From contig CM035407.1 in the NCBI GenBank assembly GCA_020310875.1, positions 201,036,153-201,100,152 of the forward strand: DNA of 64,000 nucleotides, read 5' to 3'. The notes under the pieces are model-generated. The model did no database searches, was not told where the DNA came from, and was given only the letters and a program-made list of their open reading frames with translations. Positions 1 through 11,425 of this stretch are shown here, one piece after another (position 1 is the first letter of the stretch; every line of letters begins with the position of its first letter). The stretch is from Ceratopteris richardii (taxonomy: Eukaryota > Streptophyta > Polypodiopsida > Polypodiales > Pteridaceae). The position numbers were made by a program, and so were the translations under genes.

Positions 1-1270
1 TCCTCTTTTTATAGGAGGAAAATCAAGCACTGGTCCAAATGAGGCAATTTCTCAGCCTTCATAGGTTCCACATGATGATGTAGGTCATTCCATTTCTGAT
101 GTAGATTTACATGATGCATGTCTTGATGAGAGGATTGATATAGAAGACACACAAATTATGCCTAAATAGTTGATACATACGTTTTGAGATAGCAAATTAG
201 ATGCACCTTTGTCATATCGTACTCATTTAGGATCTCATAGTGCTTATTTTACATCAGATTGCTATGCAACAACTACTCTAGTCTTTGTGATGAGAATGAG
301 CTTGTTTCTTTTGATGAAGCACAAAATTCAAAAAATTGGATGGTTGCTATGTAATCAGAAAATGATGCTATTATGAAGAATGGTACTTGATCTTTATGTG
401 ATTTGCCTCCAAGCAAAAAGGCCATCAACACTAAATGGGTATACAAGCTAACACATAAACCTAATGGAACTATTGAAAGGTATAAAGCTAGGCTTGTTGC
501 AAAATCTTATTCTCAAGAGAGAGCCATTGATTTTGATGAGACCGTTGCACCCACATTTTGAATGACCACTATTCATAGCATCTGTGCACTTGCAACTCAT
601 CACGACTAGAATGTGCATCAGTTGGAAATTAAAATGGCATTCATGAATGGTGTCTTACATGAAGAAGTGTATGTATTTCACCCCTATGGTTTTGTGCAAA
701 AAGGGCATGAAAAAAAGTGTGCAAGTGGAAAAAGGCATTATATGGTTTGAAGCAAGCACCACATGCTTGGAATGAAAAGATGCATGCCTACTTGATTGCA
801 CATGGTTTTGAGAATAGTCCAACGGAGAGCACCTTGTATGTTAAGCATGCACATGATGTAATTCTAATCATTGTTGTGTATGTTTATGACATGTTGCTCA
901 TTGGTCCTTATGAGAAGCACATTGCTGAACTTAAAGCTGATTTGCATGCCTCTTTTGAGATGTCAAATTTGGGGTGTTTGCATCTTTATTTGGGCATTCA
1001 ATTTATGCAAGTTGATGGGGGAATATCTTTGTGTCAAACAAAATATGTATTGACCCATTATTGCAACACTTTAGCCTTGAAGTTTGCAAATCTATTGCCA
1101 CCTTTGGAAACACATTTACGGTTGAGTCTTCATGATGTTGGAGATGCATTTGATGTTGTTCTCTATCAATAGACTGTTGGATGCTTGATTTACTTATGCA
1201 TAATTCAACTTGATATTTAGTTTGCTATCTTTGATATGAACAAGTTTACGCATTTGCCTGGTGTCAAGCA
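1..1270 (+). pseudogene. Decayed Copia pol fragment (RT and start of RNase H)
   Basis: Translation in shifting frames gives the Ty1/Copia reverse transcriptase series: the KWVYKLTHKPNGTIERYKAR block near 430-500, the FDETVAP block near 530-550, the MAFMNG block near 635, the KKALYGLKQAPHAWN block from about 727, and the LYLGIQF block near 985. The catalytic YVDD box reads YVYD (near 880), so the first catalytic aspartate is lost. Several in-frame stops are present (for example at about 350, 390, 560 and 1170). The longest open piece is 717-1172. The fragment stops near 1270, where a TG-starting LTR-like sequence begins. It is the outermost layer of the nest and cannot encode a working enzyme. 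Confidence 0.85.
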
Positions 1271-1666
1271 TGTTAACGACATGATTAACCCTATACCATT
1301 TCCATTTGTATCAGCATGAGAGCATATTTTGTATCCAGAAGGCACTCTATTCCCAGTTTATTTGCATTTTAAATTGTATCTCTTTTGTATTTGGGTACCT
1401 TGTCATTTGCTTCTACCAATGTATTCATTCTCCTTCAAGGGGAATTATCCCACATGTGATGTACTTTGGAAACCCCCTCCCAAATGTATATAAGGAGGGC
1501 CTCTCCCCCCATTTGTACTTGGCTAGAAGCTTAAGGAGCCTACTCCATACTCTAGGCAAGCTCACTCTAATCCATGTGAGTTTTCCCATTTCATGGTCTA
1601 CCACAGTCTTTCATTTTGTGAGTACACTCTTCTTTTCATTTTGCCTCTATGCATATACTCTCTACA
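1271..1666 (+). repeat. Probable 5' LTR of Copia-A
   Basis: The segment begins TGTTAACG, ends TCTCTACA (TG...CA) and is followed at once by a degenerate iMet-type PBS. A TATA-like ATATAAGGAGG lies near 1488. No second copy is present in the window, so the start is a best guess. Confidence 0.5.
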
Positions 1667-1667
1667 T

Positions 1668-1680
1668 TGTATCAGAGTGC
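1668..1680 (+). other. Degenerate primer-binding site (tRNA-iMet type)
   Basis: TGTATCAGAGTGC resembles the plant Copia PBS TGGTATCAGAGC with one missing G and one inserted T, and sits directly after the TG...CA segment. Confidence 0.5.
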
Positions 1681-2639
1681 TAGGTGGAGGTCTTCGTGGT
1701 GCATTTGGGGGTGATGGTGGTGCTTGAGTTTTGGTGGTTTGGCTTTCTCCTCATTGAGAGAAGTTGTTGGTAGCAACATTTATTCTTTAGGGCCTCATTT
1801 TGACCATTTGCCCACCCTCCCACCCTTCTTCTTCACCAATTTATTCACCCTTTACCCCATTTTCGCCTCCCTCGCTCCCTCTTTGTGGATTGAGTGTGAT
1901 ATTTTGTCATTTTGAAAAAAAATTATGCAGAGTTGGTAGTGGTTCTCATTATTGATAGTGTTAATAAACACTTTCATGTGAAATCGCATAATTTTTCCCA
2001 CTTTGATGATGCTCTTTAAGACATTGTTTGCTTAGTGAATATGCATGTCTGAAGCATATGCCATCTCTGTTCTTGCATTGATTGTGTCATGCACATAGCC
2101 CTCCCACACATAGCTCTATTTGAAGCAAGATCAGTGCACATTTCTCTGATTTGGTTTGCTCCCTGCCTGTGCTTACTATTTATCTAATTCATAGCTTTTG
2201 ATAATGACTCGATCATTGCAATCTAAAGTCTTGGGAAAGTCAACTAATCTTGAGGCAACAAAGATTGCAACAAATGCACTAACTAATCTTTTGATAAATG
2301 ATAGAATTTTTCAACAAGTCCCTGCTAAGGATATGATTGTACCATTGACTCGGGTTCTAGATGAAGGTACACATAAGGGGAAGGAGCACATGCCAGCTAT
2401 ACTAGCATTTCTTATTGCATCTCATTGTATTCAAATATTTCACACATACATCCTTGTCTTATGACAAGCAATCAATAACACAACAGGAGCAACAATTTAT
2501 AAAGCACTACTCGACCGAGGACTAAGAAACATTGTCGAAACCCTGTGAGGCTAAGAAACATAGCTTGCACACTAGATTCTCTCTCTACTTCAACTTGGCA
2601 CAACAAGCTGAGCAAACCAAGCAGAGACAAACAAGGCTC
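1681..2639 (+). other. Copia-A leader and gag region, largely unreadable
   Basis: Between the PBS-like site and the zinc-knuckle remnant no gag capsid translation can be recognised in any plus frame. The only open piece with protein-like character is the ARM-like fragment at 2198-2464, annotated separately. The open frames at 1306-1683 and 1724-1915 look like chance ORFs. Confidence 0.4.
2198..2464 (+). pseudogene. Armadillo-repeat-like fragment, possibly from a host gene
   Basis: The 88-residue open frame contains EATKIATNALTNLL, then VPAKDMIVPLTRVLDEGTHK and KGKEHMPAILAFLIASH. The pattern of paired amphipathic helices with an LTRVLxEGTxxGKEHxxAxLA core is typical of plant armadillo-repeat proteins. 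The best guess from memory of the family is the cellulose synthase-interactive (CSI/POM2) group, but this is not certain. It is far too short to be a gene, and no exon borders or further repeats were seen nearby. It lies where the Copia-A gag capsid should be, so it may be a captured gene fragment or older host DNA. A chance resemblance cannot be excluded. Confidence 0.35.
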
Positions 2640-3357
2640 CAATAATTCATCAAAGAAATCTAGCTATAATTACTATGGCAAAATGGGGCACCTTGAGAAA
2701 TTTTTCTAAAAAAAGAAGAATAGCTCCAAACCCTCTAGCTCTAGGAACCATCATAATCCTCTTAGGATAGGTCTCACTATTCTAGTGAAGACCTGTTTAT
2801 TTCGACATAAGCCAATTCCCTAGTTACTTCGAGTTCATCCCAAGAGTGGAACTTTGATAGTGGATCCACATCTCATATGTGCAAGGATTGTGACTTCTTC
2901 CAAGAGATTGAAGACCATACTAGTGTTCTACTTAGGCAACAACAAAAGTCTCCCCATCAAAGGAAAAGGAAAAGTTCACATGACCAATCATCATGGGGAG
3001 TGGAAAGCCTTATCCAACTTACTATTTGTCCCAAGCTCATGCATGAACCTACTATCAGTTAAGGCCATCATGGATCATGACAAGCAAATGTTATTTGATA
3101 ACACTTTTGTAAAGGTGATTGACGCCACTACTAAAGACATCATCGGCACAAGGAGTGGAAGAAAAAGGGTTACACAAGCTATCTTGCTTTTTATCTAAAG
3201 AATCCCTTTCTAGCTTTTAGCATCAAATGTATGGGTGCACCTTATACCTCACCAAAATTTCCAAATCACAAATGGTTAATGGATTACCCAAGCCAGGCAA
3301 GTACACAATATCTACCAAGCTTGCAGCCAAAGCAATAATATAGGGCTCTTATTCCTA
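2640..3357 (+). pseudogene. Copia-A gag zinc knuckle, protease and pre-integrase remnant
   Basis: Near 2660-2710 a frame reads YNYYGKMGHLEKFF, a CCHC knuckle whose cysteines are replaced or cut by a stop. From about 2848 the Copia protease signature WNFDSGSTSHM is visible (catalytic DSG), followed after a frameshift by the YLGNNKSLPIKGKGKVHM and LLFVPSSCMNLLSVK blocks (2930-3070). The pre-integrase VNGLPKPGK block follows near 3270-3310. The frame change between about 2880 and 2920 and stops after 3198 show it is dead. The reading continues at 21169 beyond the inserted chromovirus. Confidence 0.8.
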
Positions 3358-3362
3358 AGGAG
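3358..3362. other. Target-site duplication AGGAG (left copy)
   Basis: AGGAG directly precedes the left LTR and is repeated at 21164-21168 directly after the right LTR. It defines the chromovirus insertion into Copia-A. Confidence 0.95.
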
Positions 3363-3619
3363 TGTTGGAAATCACTTGAATGATGTGTGTGTGGCTCTCC
3401 TCCCATCCATATATACCCTCTTGTACTCTAAAAATAGCAATGATCTGGAATAGTCTAGTGTGAACATGTGGCCATCATGCAACACTTATTCCCATTATTA
3501 CCGAGTACCTTAGGGTATCTCTTGAGCTTGGGACCTTGGCTAGTTGGCCCTTGTCCCTCACACACATGGACTGATCCCTATGGACCAATGTCATGATCCC
3601 TATGGATCAATGTTTGACA
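3363..3619 (-). repeat. Chromovirus 3' LTR (left)
   Basis: It is a 257-bp copy of 20907-21163, starting TGTCAAACATTG and ending TTCCAACA on the minus strand. A TATA-like ATATATA lies inside it near 3409-3415. Confidence 0.95.
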
Positions 3620-3634
3620 CTCTCTCCCCCTTCT
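3620..3634 (-). other. Polypurine tract of the chromovirus
   Basis: On the minus strand AGAAGGGGGAGAGAG directly precedes the LTR start TGTCAAAC. It overlaps the end of the pol reading frame, whose stop lies just upstream. Confidence 0.9.
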
Positions 3635-5260
3635 AAAGATCATTGTCCTCAATGATCAATGAGGGAAAGTCCTTGCAAAACAGAGCTTCTGATTCCCAAT
3701 TAGAGTCAGTAAGTGGTAATCCTCTCCAGGCTACCAGATACTCCTAGATGACATGATTACTCAATCGCTTCTACCTCCGATCTAGTATCATGTCTAGAGG
3801 ATGATCCGTGCTATTACTTTCCTACAAAGAAACAATACCTCCTATTAGATTATCCTCCCTAGAAATATACTTCCAAACTTTACTGACATGAAACACTAGA
3901 TGAATACTGCAATCTAGCAAGCTCTAATCGGTATGCAACTTCACTTAGCTTTTTAACTATCTTCCAAGGTCCACAAAACCTTGGTGAAAGCTTACTACAC
4001 TTCTGTGTGGAGACTGAAGTAGATCTAGTTGGTACCTGAAGAAAGACTCTGTCTCCTTCCTCAAAGGATCTAGGAGATCTCTTCCTATCAGGATACTATT
4101 TAGCACTATCAACTACTTGATGCATCTTGGCTTTAGTTATTTCTAAACTTGCTAGGATGTTTGCTAAGAACTCTGAAGCACTAGGACATTTCTTTGACAT
4201 GCCTATGGTACTGGGAGCATTGGGATTCATGCCATAGTTCATCTCAAACAAAGACATACCTATCATCTTGTGAGGCCTATGTTATAAGCAAACTCGACTA
4301 GTGGCAAATGACTATCCCAATCTGTCTGTCTCTCAGACATATATACCCTCAACATGTCCTCTAAAATCTAGTTGACCCTCTCGGTCTGACCATCTGTCTG
4401 AGGACGATCACCACTACTCATCTTTAATGACACCTTCAGTTTGTCAAATACAAACTTCTTGAACTGTCTTGCGAATTTGAAATCCCTATCTAAAACTATG
4501 GATGTGGGTAACCCATGCAATATGAAGACATGCTAGATAATCAACTCCATTACCTATGGAGCTTCTATCATCTCCTACGTGGGTATGAAATGAGCCATCT
4601 TGCTCAATCTGTCTACCACAACTAGGATAGTATTCCGCTTCCTTTGGGTCCACGGTAACCCGACTATGAAGTCCGTGGATACACTATCCCAGTTATGATC
4701 TGGAATCTATAAAGGATGCAAAAGACCTAGTGTCTTTACCCTTTCTACTTTGTTTACTTGACACATAAAGCATTGTCGAACACAAGTGTGGACATCTCTA
4801 GCTAATCCAAGCCACCAAAATGTTCTTCTAACAAGTTGTATTGTCTTGTCAACACCTAGATGTCCTACACAAGACACATCATGGTTATCATGCATGAATT
4901 ATCTTCTCAAATCTCGGGAATATGGTACACAAACCTTTCCTTTATGTTTGACTATTCCATTCTCTTGTGAGAAATTGGAATGCGGAATGGACTTGTTCGC
5001 TCTACTAGGGACAGAAACAGCTGGAATTGTCCCATCTCCTATAGTAAAGTCATCACTGATGGCTCTAATAATCTATAACAAATGTGGATCTTCCACATGT
5101 GCTTCCTTTATCTCTTGAAGCAATGAGCTTTCTAGAACTGTAAAGCTCATTTGATACATTATCCGTGATAATGCATCAGCTACTATATTCTTTTTGCTCT
5201 TCTATATAGGATTTCCATATGAAACTCTTGCATGAGCTTAGCCCAACAAGCCTGTCTGCC
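3635..5260 (-). pseudogene. Chromovirus RNase H tail, integrase and chromodomain
   Basis: In minus-strand order: an RNase H tail RQACWAKLMQEFHMEILYRR (about 5190-5258); an H2C2 zinc finger with GHLGVDKTIQLVRRTFWWLG and CVRQCFMCQ (4707-4895); and the integrase core, with aspartate in [10 protein letters not shown] (codon 4671-4673), aspartate in VLDRDFKF (4488-4490) and glutamate in QTDGQTERVN (4380-4382). The last two are 35 residues apart, as in the family. A basic C-terminal region with SKLSPRFCGPWKIV follows near 3990. Next comes a chromodomain-like EYLVAWRGLPLTDSNWE (about 3680-3735), which places it among chromoviruses. Several in-frame stops (after the zinc-finger block, after TERVN and before the chromodomain) show it is inactive. 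Confidence 0.9.
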
Positions 5261-7315
5261 TTGAATATGTGGATCTACCACTTTGAGTATAGTAGCCTCT
5301 AAAAATCCTTGTTTCAGAGTATCAAAACTCTCTTGCTTCTCTTGCTTCCATGCAAATGGAACTTTGCCTTGAACCAAGTTCATCATACGTACTGTTATCG
5401 ACGAACATGAAGAGATGAATTTTTTATAGAAATTGGAAAGTCCTAAAAATGACTTTAACTGCCCCTCATCCTGAGGAGTAGGCCAAGATAATATAACTGA
5501 GAACTTCTTGGGATCCATATGAACCCCATCGGTTAGTACCACATGCCCAAGATACTCTATCCTCGGAAGAAACAACTGAGCCTTCTCTGGATTAACTGAT
5601 TCTGATGTACATCATGATCTCTTACTCTAATCTAATGGTAGCCATTTTTTAGATCTATTTTACTAAATACATCGGCTCCACCTAGAGCCTCCTAAAAGAT
5701 CATCAATACTAGGCATAGGATATATGTTTCTGATAGTAATCTTATTGAGTGATCGGTAGTCGACGCACATCCTATAAGATCTTGGGTCTAATCAGCCCTT
5801 TCTGTAATTCTTTCAAGGACAACTCTTGGAATTTTGCTCTCACTTTTGTTGAAAGTGCTGAAGCATTCCAACTAGATTTTCCATGACTACAAGAATCCAT
5901 CATAATACACGATGAATGCATGAAGTACTGAAAATAAATAAACTTACAATAAATTTTAAGCAACTTGGTAGCATTTACTAATCACATCTCGTCGAGATCT
6001 GGTTCTCCACGAATCAGTGGATGCCTCCCCTTATGCTCAAATTGATAAACATGTGAAGCAAAGTCAATGACTAGTCTCTTCTTTGCATGCCACTGCTTAC
6101 TAAGGACGACATCAAAACATGCTAGTATCACTATCTCAAAATCCAATTTGTTCTTATAGGATTGGATTTGAATGAGTAAATCAACAGCTCGTTGATCACA
6201 TGTCTAATAAAGGCAAACCTTGTGTTGTTTTGTAATCACTTTTTACTAAGAATCTTGACCACAACCTTGCTGTGTTTACTTACTACAAACCGTACCTTGA
6301 TATATAGCCTTGTCCCACTCCCTGCTAGGGACTTAGATTATAGCTTTGCCTTGTCTACTCTTTGCAAACCTTGCCTTTCTGTATATCTTAGCCACTCTTG
6401 AATATTTGACCCATGGCCATTCTAGAGTTCTTGGCCTATAGACTTGCGTTGCTTGCTTAATGAAGATGAGTCCACCTAGGATCTCTATTCTTCACGCTTA
6501 GGTAGATAGATAGATGGAACTAGCCCATCTGCTTGTATTAAACTATTATAGAATCAAGATATGATTCCATTTATAGTATTAGAAACTTTAAAGTCTACGT
6601 CTCAACCTCCAGATCTAGGAAGTTCTTACATGACTTTTCTTTTACTATTTCTAACTATGGCTTAATAAAACTTGATTTTCCCCTTTTATTTCACAAATCT
6701 AAAGTCTATATTTCTTGTGAAATAAACTTCTTTGTTCTATACACATAGAAATGTGCACTACAACTCATGGCTATGTAATTATAGTAACTACTTATGAACT
6801 AGATACTTAGTTTATAAGAATCCTAAACTTGTATGTGTTCTTAGAGTTCTCTTATAAGGTTTCAAATTACCTTGAGACCTCTTACCTATAAGTTTCTAAC
6901 TCATGAGACCTTGGTAAAACTAGCCCTTGTCTCAATTTGCCCTTTCTGCAAAAGGGCAATTCTTTTTACTTGAAAATTATCATCTCTTTCTAAATGTTTT
7001 ACTTTACATGTTTCAAATCTTGGCTTTATTCCTTTTGATCACAATGCCACTTGCATTCTTCTAGATCATGGAATCTTCGAGGATGAACTATCCTCTATTC
7101 TAGGTTCTAACTAGAAATCTTAGAATTCTTAGTTGTGAAACTATTAAGTTCCTCATTCTAATGACCTTGGAAACATTTGCCCTTGTCTTAAGACCACTCT
7201 TGGGCTTATCCTTGAATTATTTTTTTGCAAATAGTGATATCTACTAGATATCCACAAGCTTATATGATTCTTTGATCAAAATGCTACTAATCATTCATCT
7301 TGATCATGATATAGT
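5261..7315 (-). repeat. Array unit 1
   Basis: This unit is joined on its left to the RNase H tail, so its RT frame runs from VVDPHIQ into GRQACWAK (minus-strand ORF 5183-5575). One private substitution was noted (C at 6771). Confidence 0.97.
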
Positions 7316-9370
7316 TTGAATATGTGGATCTACCACTTTGAGTATAGTAGCCTCTAAAAATCCTTGTTTCAGAGTATCAAAACTCTCTTGCTTCTCTTGC
7401 CTCCATGCAAATGGAACTTTGCCTTGAACCAAGTTCATCATACGTACTGTTATCGACGAACATGAAGAGATGAATTTTTTATAGAAATTGGAAAGTCCTA
7501 AAAATGACTTTAACTGCCCCTCATCCTGAGGAGTAGGCCAAGATAATATAACTGAGAACTTCTTGGGATCCATATGAACCCCATCGGTTAGTACCACATG
7601 CCCAAGATACTCTATCCTCGGAAGAAACAACTGAGCCTTCTCTGGATTAACTGATTCTGATGTACATCATGATCTCTTACTCTAATCTAATGGTAGCCAT
7701 TTTTTAGCTCTATTTTACTAAATACATCGGCTCCACCTAGAGCCTCCTAAAAGATCATCAATACTAGGCATAGGATATATGTTTCTGATAGTAATCTTAT
7801 TGAGTGATCGGTAGTCGACGCACATCCTATAAGATCTTGGGTCTAATCAACCCTTTCTGTAATTCTTTCAAGGACAACTCTTGGAATTTTGCTCTCACTT
7901 TTGTTGAAAGTGCTGAAGCATTCCAACTAGATTTTCCATGACTACAAGAATCCATCATAATACACGATGAATGCATGAAGTACTGAAAATAAATAAACTT
8001 ACAATAAATTTTAAGCAACTTGGTAGCATTTACTAATCACATCTCGTCGAGATCTGGTTCTCCACGAATCAGTGGATGCCTCCCCTTATGCTCAAATTGA
8101 TAAACATGTGAAGCAAAGTCAATGACTAGTCTCTTCTTTGCATGCCACTGCTTACTAAGGACGACATCAAAACATGCTAGTATCACTATCTCAAAATCCA
8201 ATTTGTTCTTATAGGATTGGATTTGAATGAGTAAATCAACAGCTCGTTGATCACATGTCTAATAAAGGCAAACCTTGTGTTGTTTTGTAATCACTTTTTA
8301 CTAAGAATCTTGACCACAACCTTGCTGTGTTTACTTACTACAAACCGTACCTTGATATATAGCCTTGTCCCACTCCCTGCTAGGGACTTAGATTATAGCT
8401 TTGCCTTGTCTACTCTTTGCAAACCTTGCCTTTCTGTATATCTTAGCCACTCTTGAATATTTGACCCATGGCCATTCTAGAGTTCTTGGCCTATAGACTT
8501 GCGTTGCTTGCTTAATGAAGATGAGTCCACCTAGGATCTCTATTCTTCACGCTTAGGTAGATAGATAGATGGAACTAGCCCATCTGCTTGTATTAAACTA
8601 TTATAGAATCAAGATATGATTCCATTTATAGTATTAGAAACTTTAAAGTCTACGTCTCAACCTCCAGATCTAGGAAGTTCTTACATGACTTTTCTTTTAC
8701 TATTTCTAACTATGGCTTAATAAAACTTGATTTTCCCCTTTTATTTCACAAATCTAAAGTCTATATTTCTTGTGAAATAAACTTCTTTGTTCTATACACA
8801 TAGAAATGTGCACTAGAACTCATGGCTATGTAATTATAGTAACTACTTATGAACTAGATACTTAGTTTATAAGAATCCTAAACTTGTATGTGTTCTTAGA
8901 GTTCTCTTATAAGGTTTCAAATTACCTTGAGACCTCTTACCTATAAGTTTCTAACTCATGAGACCTTGGTAAAACTAGCCCTTGTCTCAATTTGCCCTTT
9001 CTGCAAAAGGGCAATTCTTTTTACTTGAAAATTATCATCTCTTTCTAAATGTTTTACTTTACATGTTTCAAATCTTGGCTTTATTCCTTTTGATCACAAT
9101 GCCACTTGCATTCTTCTAGATCATGGAATCTTCGAGGATGAACTATCCTCTATTCTAGGTTCTAACTAGAAATCTTAGAATTCTTAGTTGTGAAACTATT
9201 AAGTTCCTCATTCTAATGACCTTGGAAACATTTGCCCTTGTCTTAAGACCACTCTTGGGCTTATCCTTGAATTATTTTTTTGCAAATAGTGATATCTACT
9301 AGATATCCACAAGCTTATATGATTCTTTGATCAAAATGCTACTAATCATTCATCTTGATCATGATATAGT
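7316..9370 (-). repeat. Array unit 2
   Basis: Private substitutions were noted at 7401 (K to R in the RT thumb frame), 7708 and 7850. From this unit on, the RT frame runs from VVDPHIQ into the neighbouring unit and stops at once. Confidence 0.97.
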
Positions 9371-11425
9371 TTGAATATGTGGATCTACCACTTTGAGTAT
9401 AGTAGCCTCTAAAAATCCTTGTTTCAGAGTATCAAAACTCTCTTGCTTCTCTTGCTTCCATGCAAATGGAACTTTGCCTTGAACCAAGTTCATCATACGT
9501 ACTGTTATCGACGAACATGAAGAGATGAATTTTTTATAGAAATTGGAAAGTCCTAAAAATGACTTTAACTGCCCCTCATCCTGAGGAGTAGGCCAAGATA
9601 ATATAACTGAGAACTTCTTGGGATCCATATGAACCCCATCGGTTAGTACCACATGCCCAAGATACTCTATCCTCGGAAGAAACAACTGAGCCTTCTCTGG
9701 ATTAACTGATTCTGATGTACATCATGATCTCTTACTCTAATCTAATGGTAGCCATTTTTTAGATCTATTTTACTAAATACATCGGCTCCACCTAGAGCCT
9801 CCTAAAAGATCATCAATACTAGGCATAGGATATATGTTTCTGATAGTAATCTTATTGAGTGATCGGTAGTCGACGCACATCCTATAAGATCTTGGGTCTA
9901 ATCAGCCCTTTCTGTAATTCTTTCAAGGACAACTCTTGGAATATTGCTCTCACTTTTGTTGAAAGTGCTGAAGCATTCCAACTAGATTTTCCATGACTAC
10001 AAGAATCCATCATAATACACGATGAATGCATGAAGTACTGAAAATAAATAAACTTACAATAAATTTTAAGCAACTTGGTAGCATTTACTAATCACATCTC
10101 GTCGAGATCTGGTTCTCCACGAATCAGTGGATGCCTCCCCTTATGCTCAAATTGATAAACATGTGAAGCAAAGTCAATGACTAGTCTCTTCTTTGCATGC
10201 CACTGCTTACTAAGGACGACATCAAAACATGCTAGTATCACTATCTCAAAATCCAATTTGTTCTTATAGGATGTGATTTCAATGAGTAAATCAATAGCTC
10301 GTTGATCACATGTCTAATAAAGGCAAGCCTTGTGTTGTTTTGTAATCACTTTTTACTAAGAATCTTGACCACAACCTTGCTGTGTTTACTTACTACAAAC
10401 CGTACCTTGATATATAGCCTTGTCCCACTCCCTGCTAGGGACTTAGATTATAGCTTTGCCTTGTCTACTCTTTGCAAACCTTGCCTTTCTGTATATCTTA
10501 GCCACTCTTGAATATTTGACCCATGGCCATTCTAGAGTTCTTGGCCTATAGACTTGCGTTGCTTGCTTAATGAAGATGAGTCCACCTAAGATCTCTATTC
10601 TTCACGCTTAGGTAGATAGATAGATGGAACTAGCCCATCTGCTTGTATTAAACTATTATAGAATCAAGATATGATTCCATTTATAGTATTAGAAACTTTA
10701 AAGTCTACGTCTCAACCTCCAGATCTAGGAAGTTCTTACATGACTTTTCTTTTACTATTTCTAACTATGGCTTAATAAAACTTGATTTTCCCCTTTTATT
10801 TCACAAATCTAAAGTCTATATTTCTTGTGAAATAAACTTCTTTGTTCTATACACATAGAAATGTGCACTAGAACTCATGGCTATGTAATTATAGTAACTA
10901 CTTATGAACTAGATACTTAGTTTATAAGAATCCTAAACTTGTATGTGTTCTTAGAGTTCTCTTATAAGGTTTCAAATTACCTTGAGACCTCTTACCTATA
11001 AGTTTCTAACTCATGAGACCTTGGTAAAACTAGCCCTTGTCTCAATTTGCCCTTTCTACAAAAGGGCAATTCTTTTTACTTGAAAATTATCATCTCTTTC
11101 TAAATGTTTTACTTTACATGTTTCAAATCTTGGCTTTATTCCTTTTGATCACAATGCCACTTGCATTCTTCTAGATCATGGAATCTTCGAGGATGAACTA
11201 TCCTCTATTCTAGGTTCTAACTAGAAATCTTAGAATTCTTAGTTGTGAAACTATTAAGTTCCTCATTCTAATGACCTTGGAAACATTTGCCCTTGTCTTA
11301 AGACCACTCTTGGGCTTATCCTTGAATTATTTTTTTGCAAATAGTGATATCTACTAGATATCCACAAGCTTATATGATTCTTTGATCAAAATGCTACTAA
11401 TCATTCATCTTGATCATGATATAGT
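9371..11425 (-). repeat. Array unit 3
   Basis: This is the most divergent unit, with private substitutions at 9943, 10273, 10274, 10280, 10295, 10327, 10589 and 11058. Four of them cluster within 10273-10295. Confidence 0.97.

Noticed and set aside
1306..1915. Two plus-strand ORFs of 125 and 63 codons
   Set aside because: The first covers the LTR and PBS-like region, the second has low-complexity content and no family pattern.
6192..6401. A 69-codon plus-strand ORF repeated in all seven array units
   Set aside because: It is copied only because the unit is. It has no recognisable content, and the coding direction of the element is minus.
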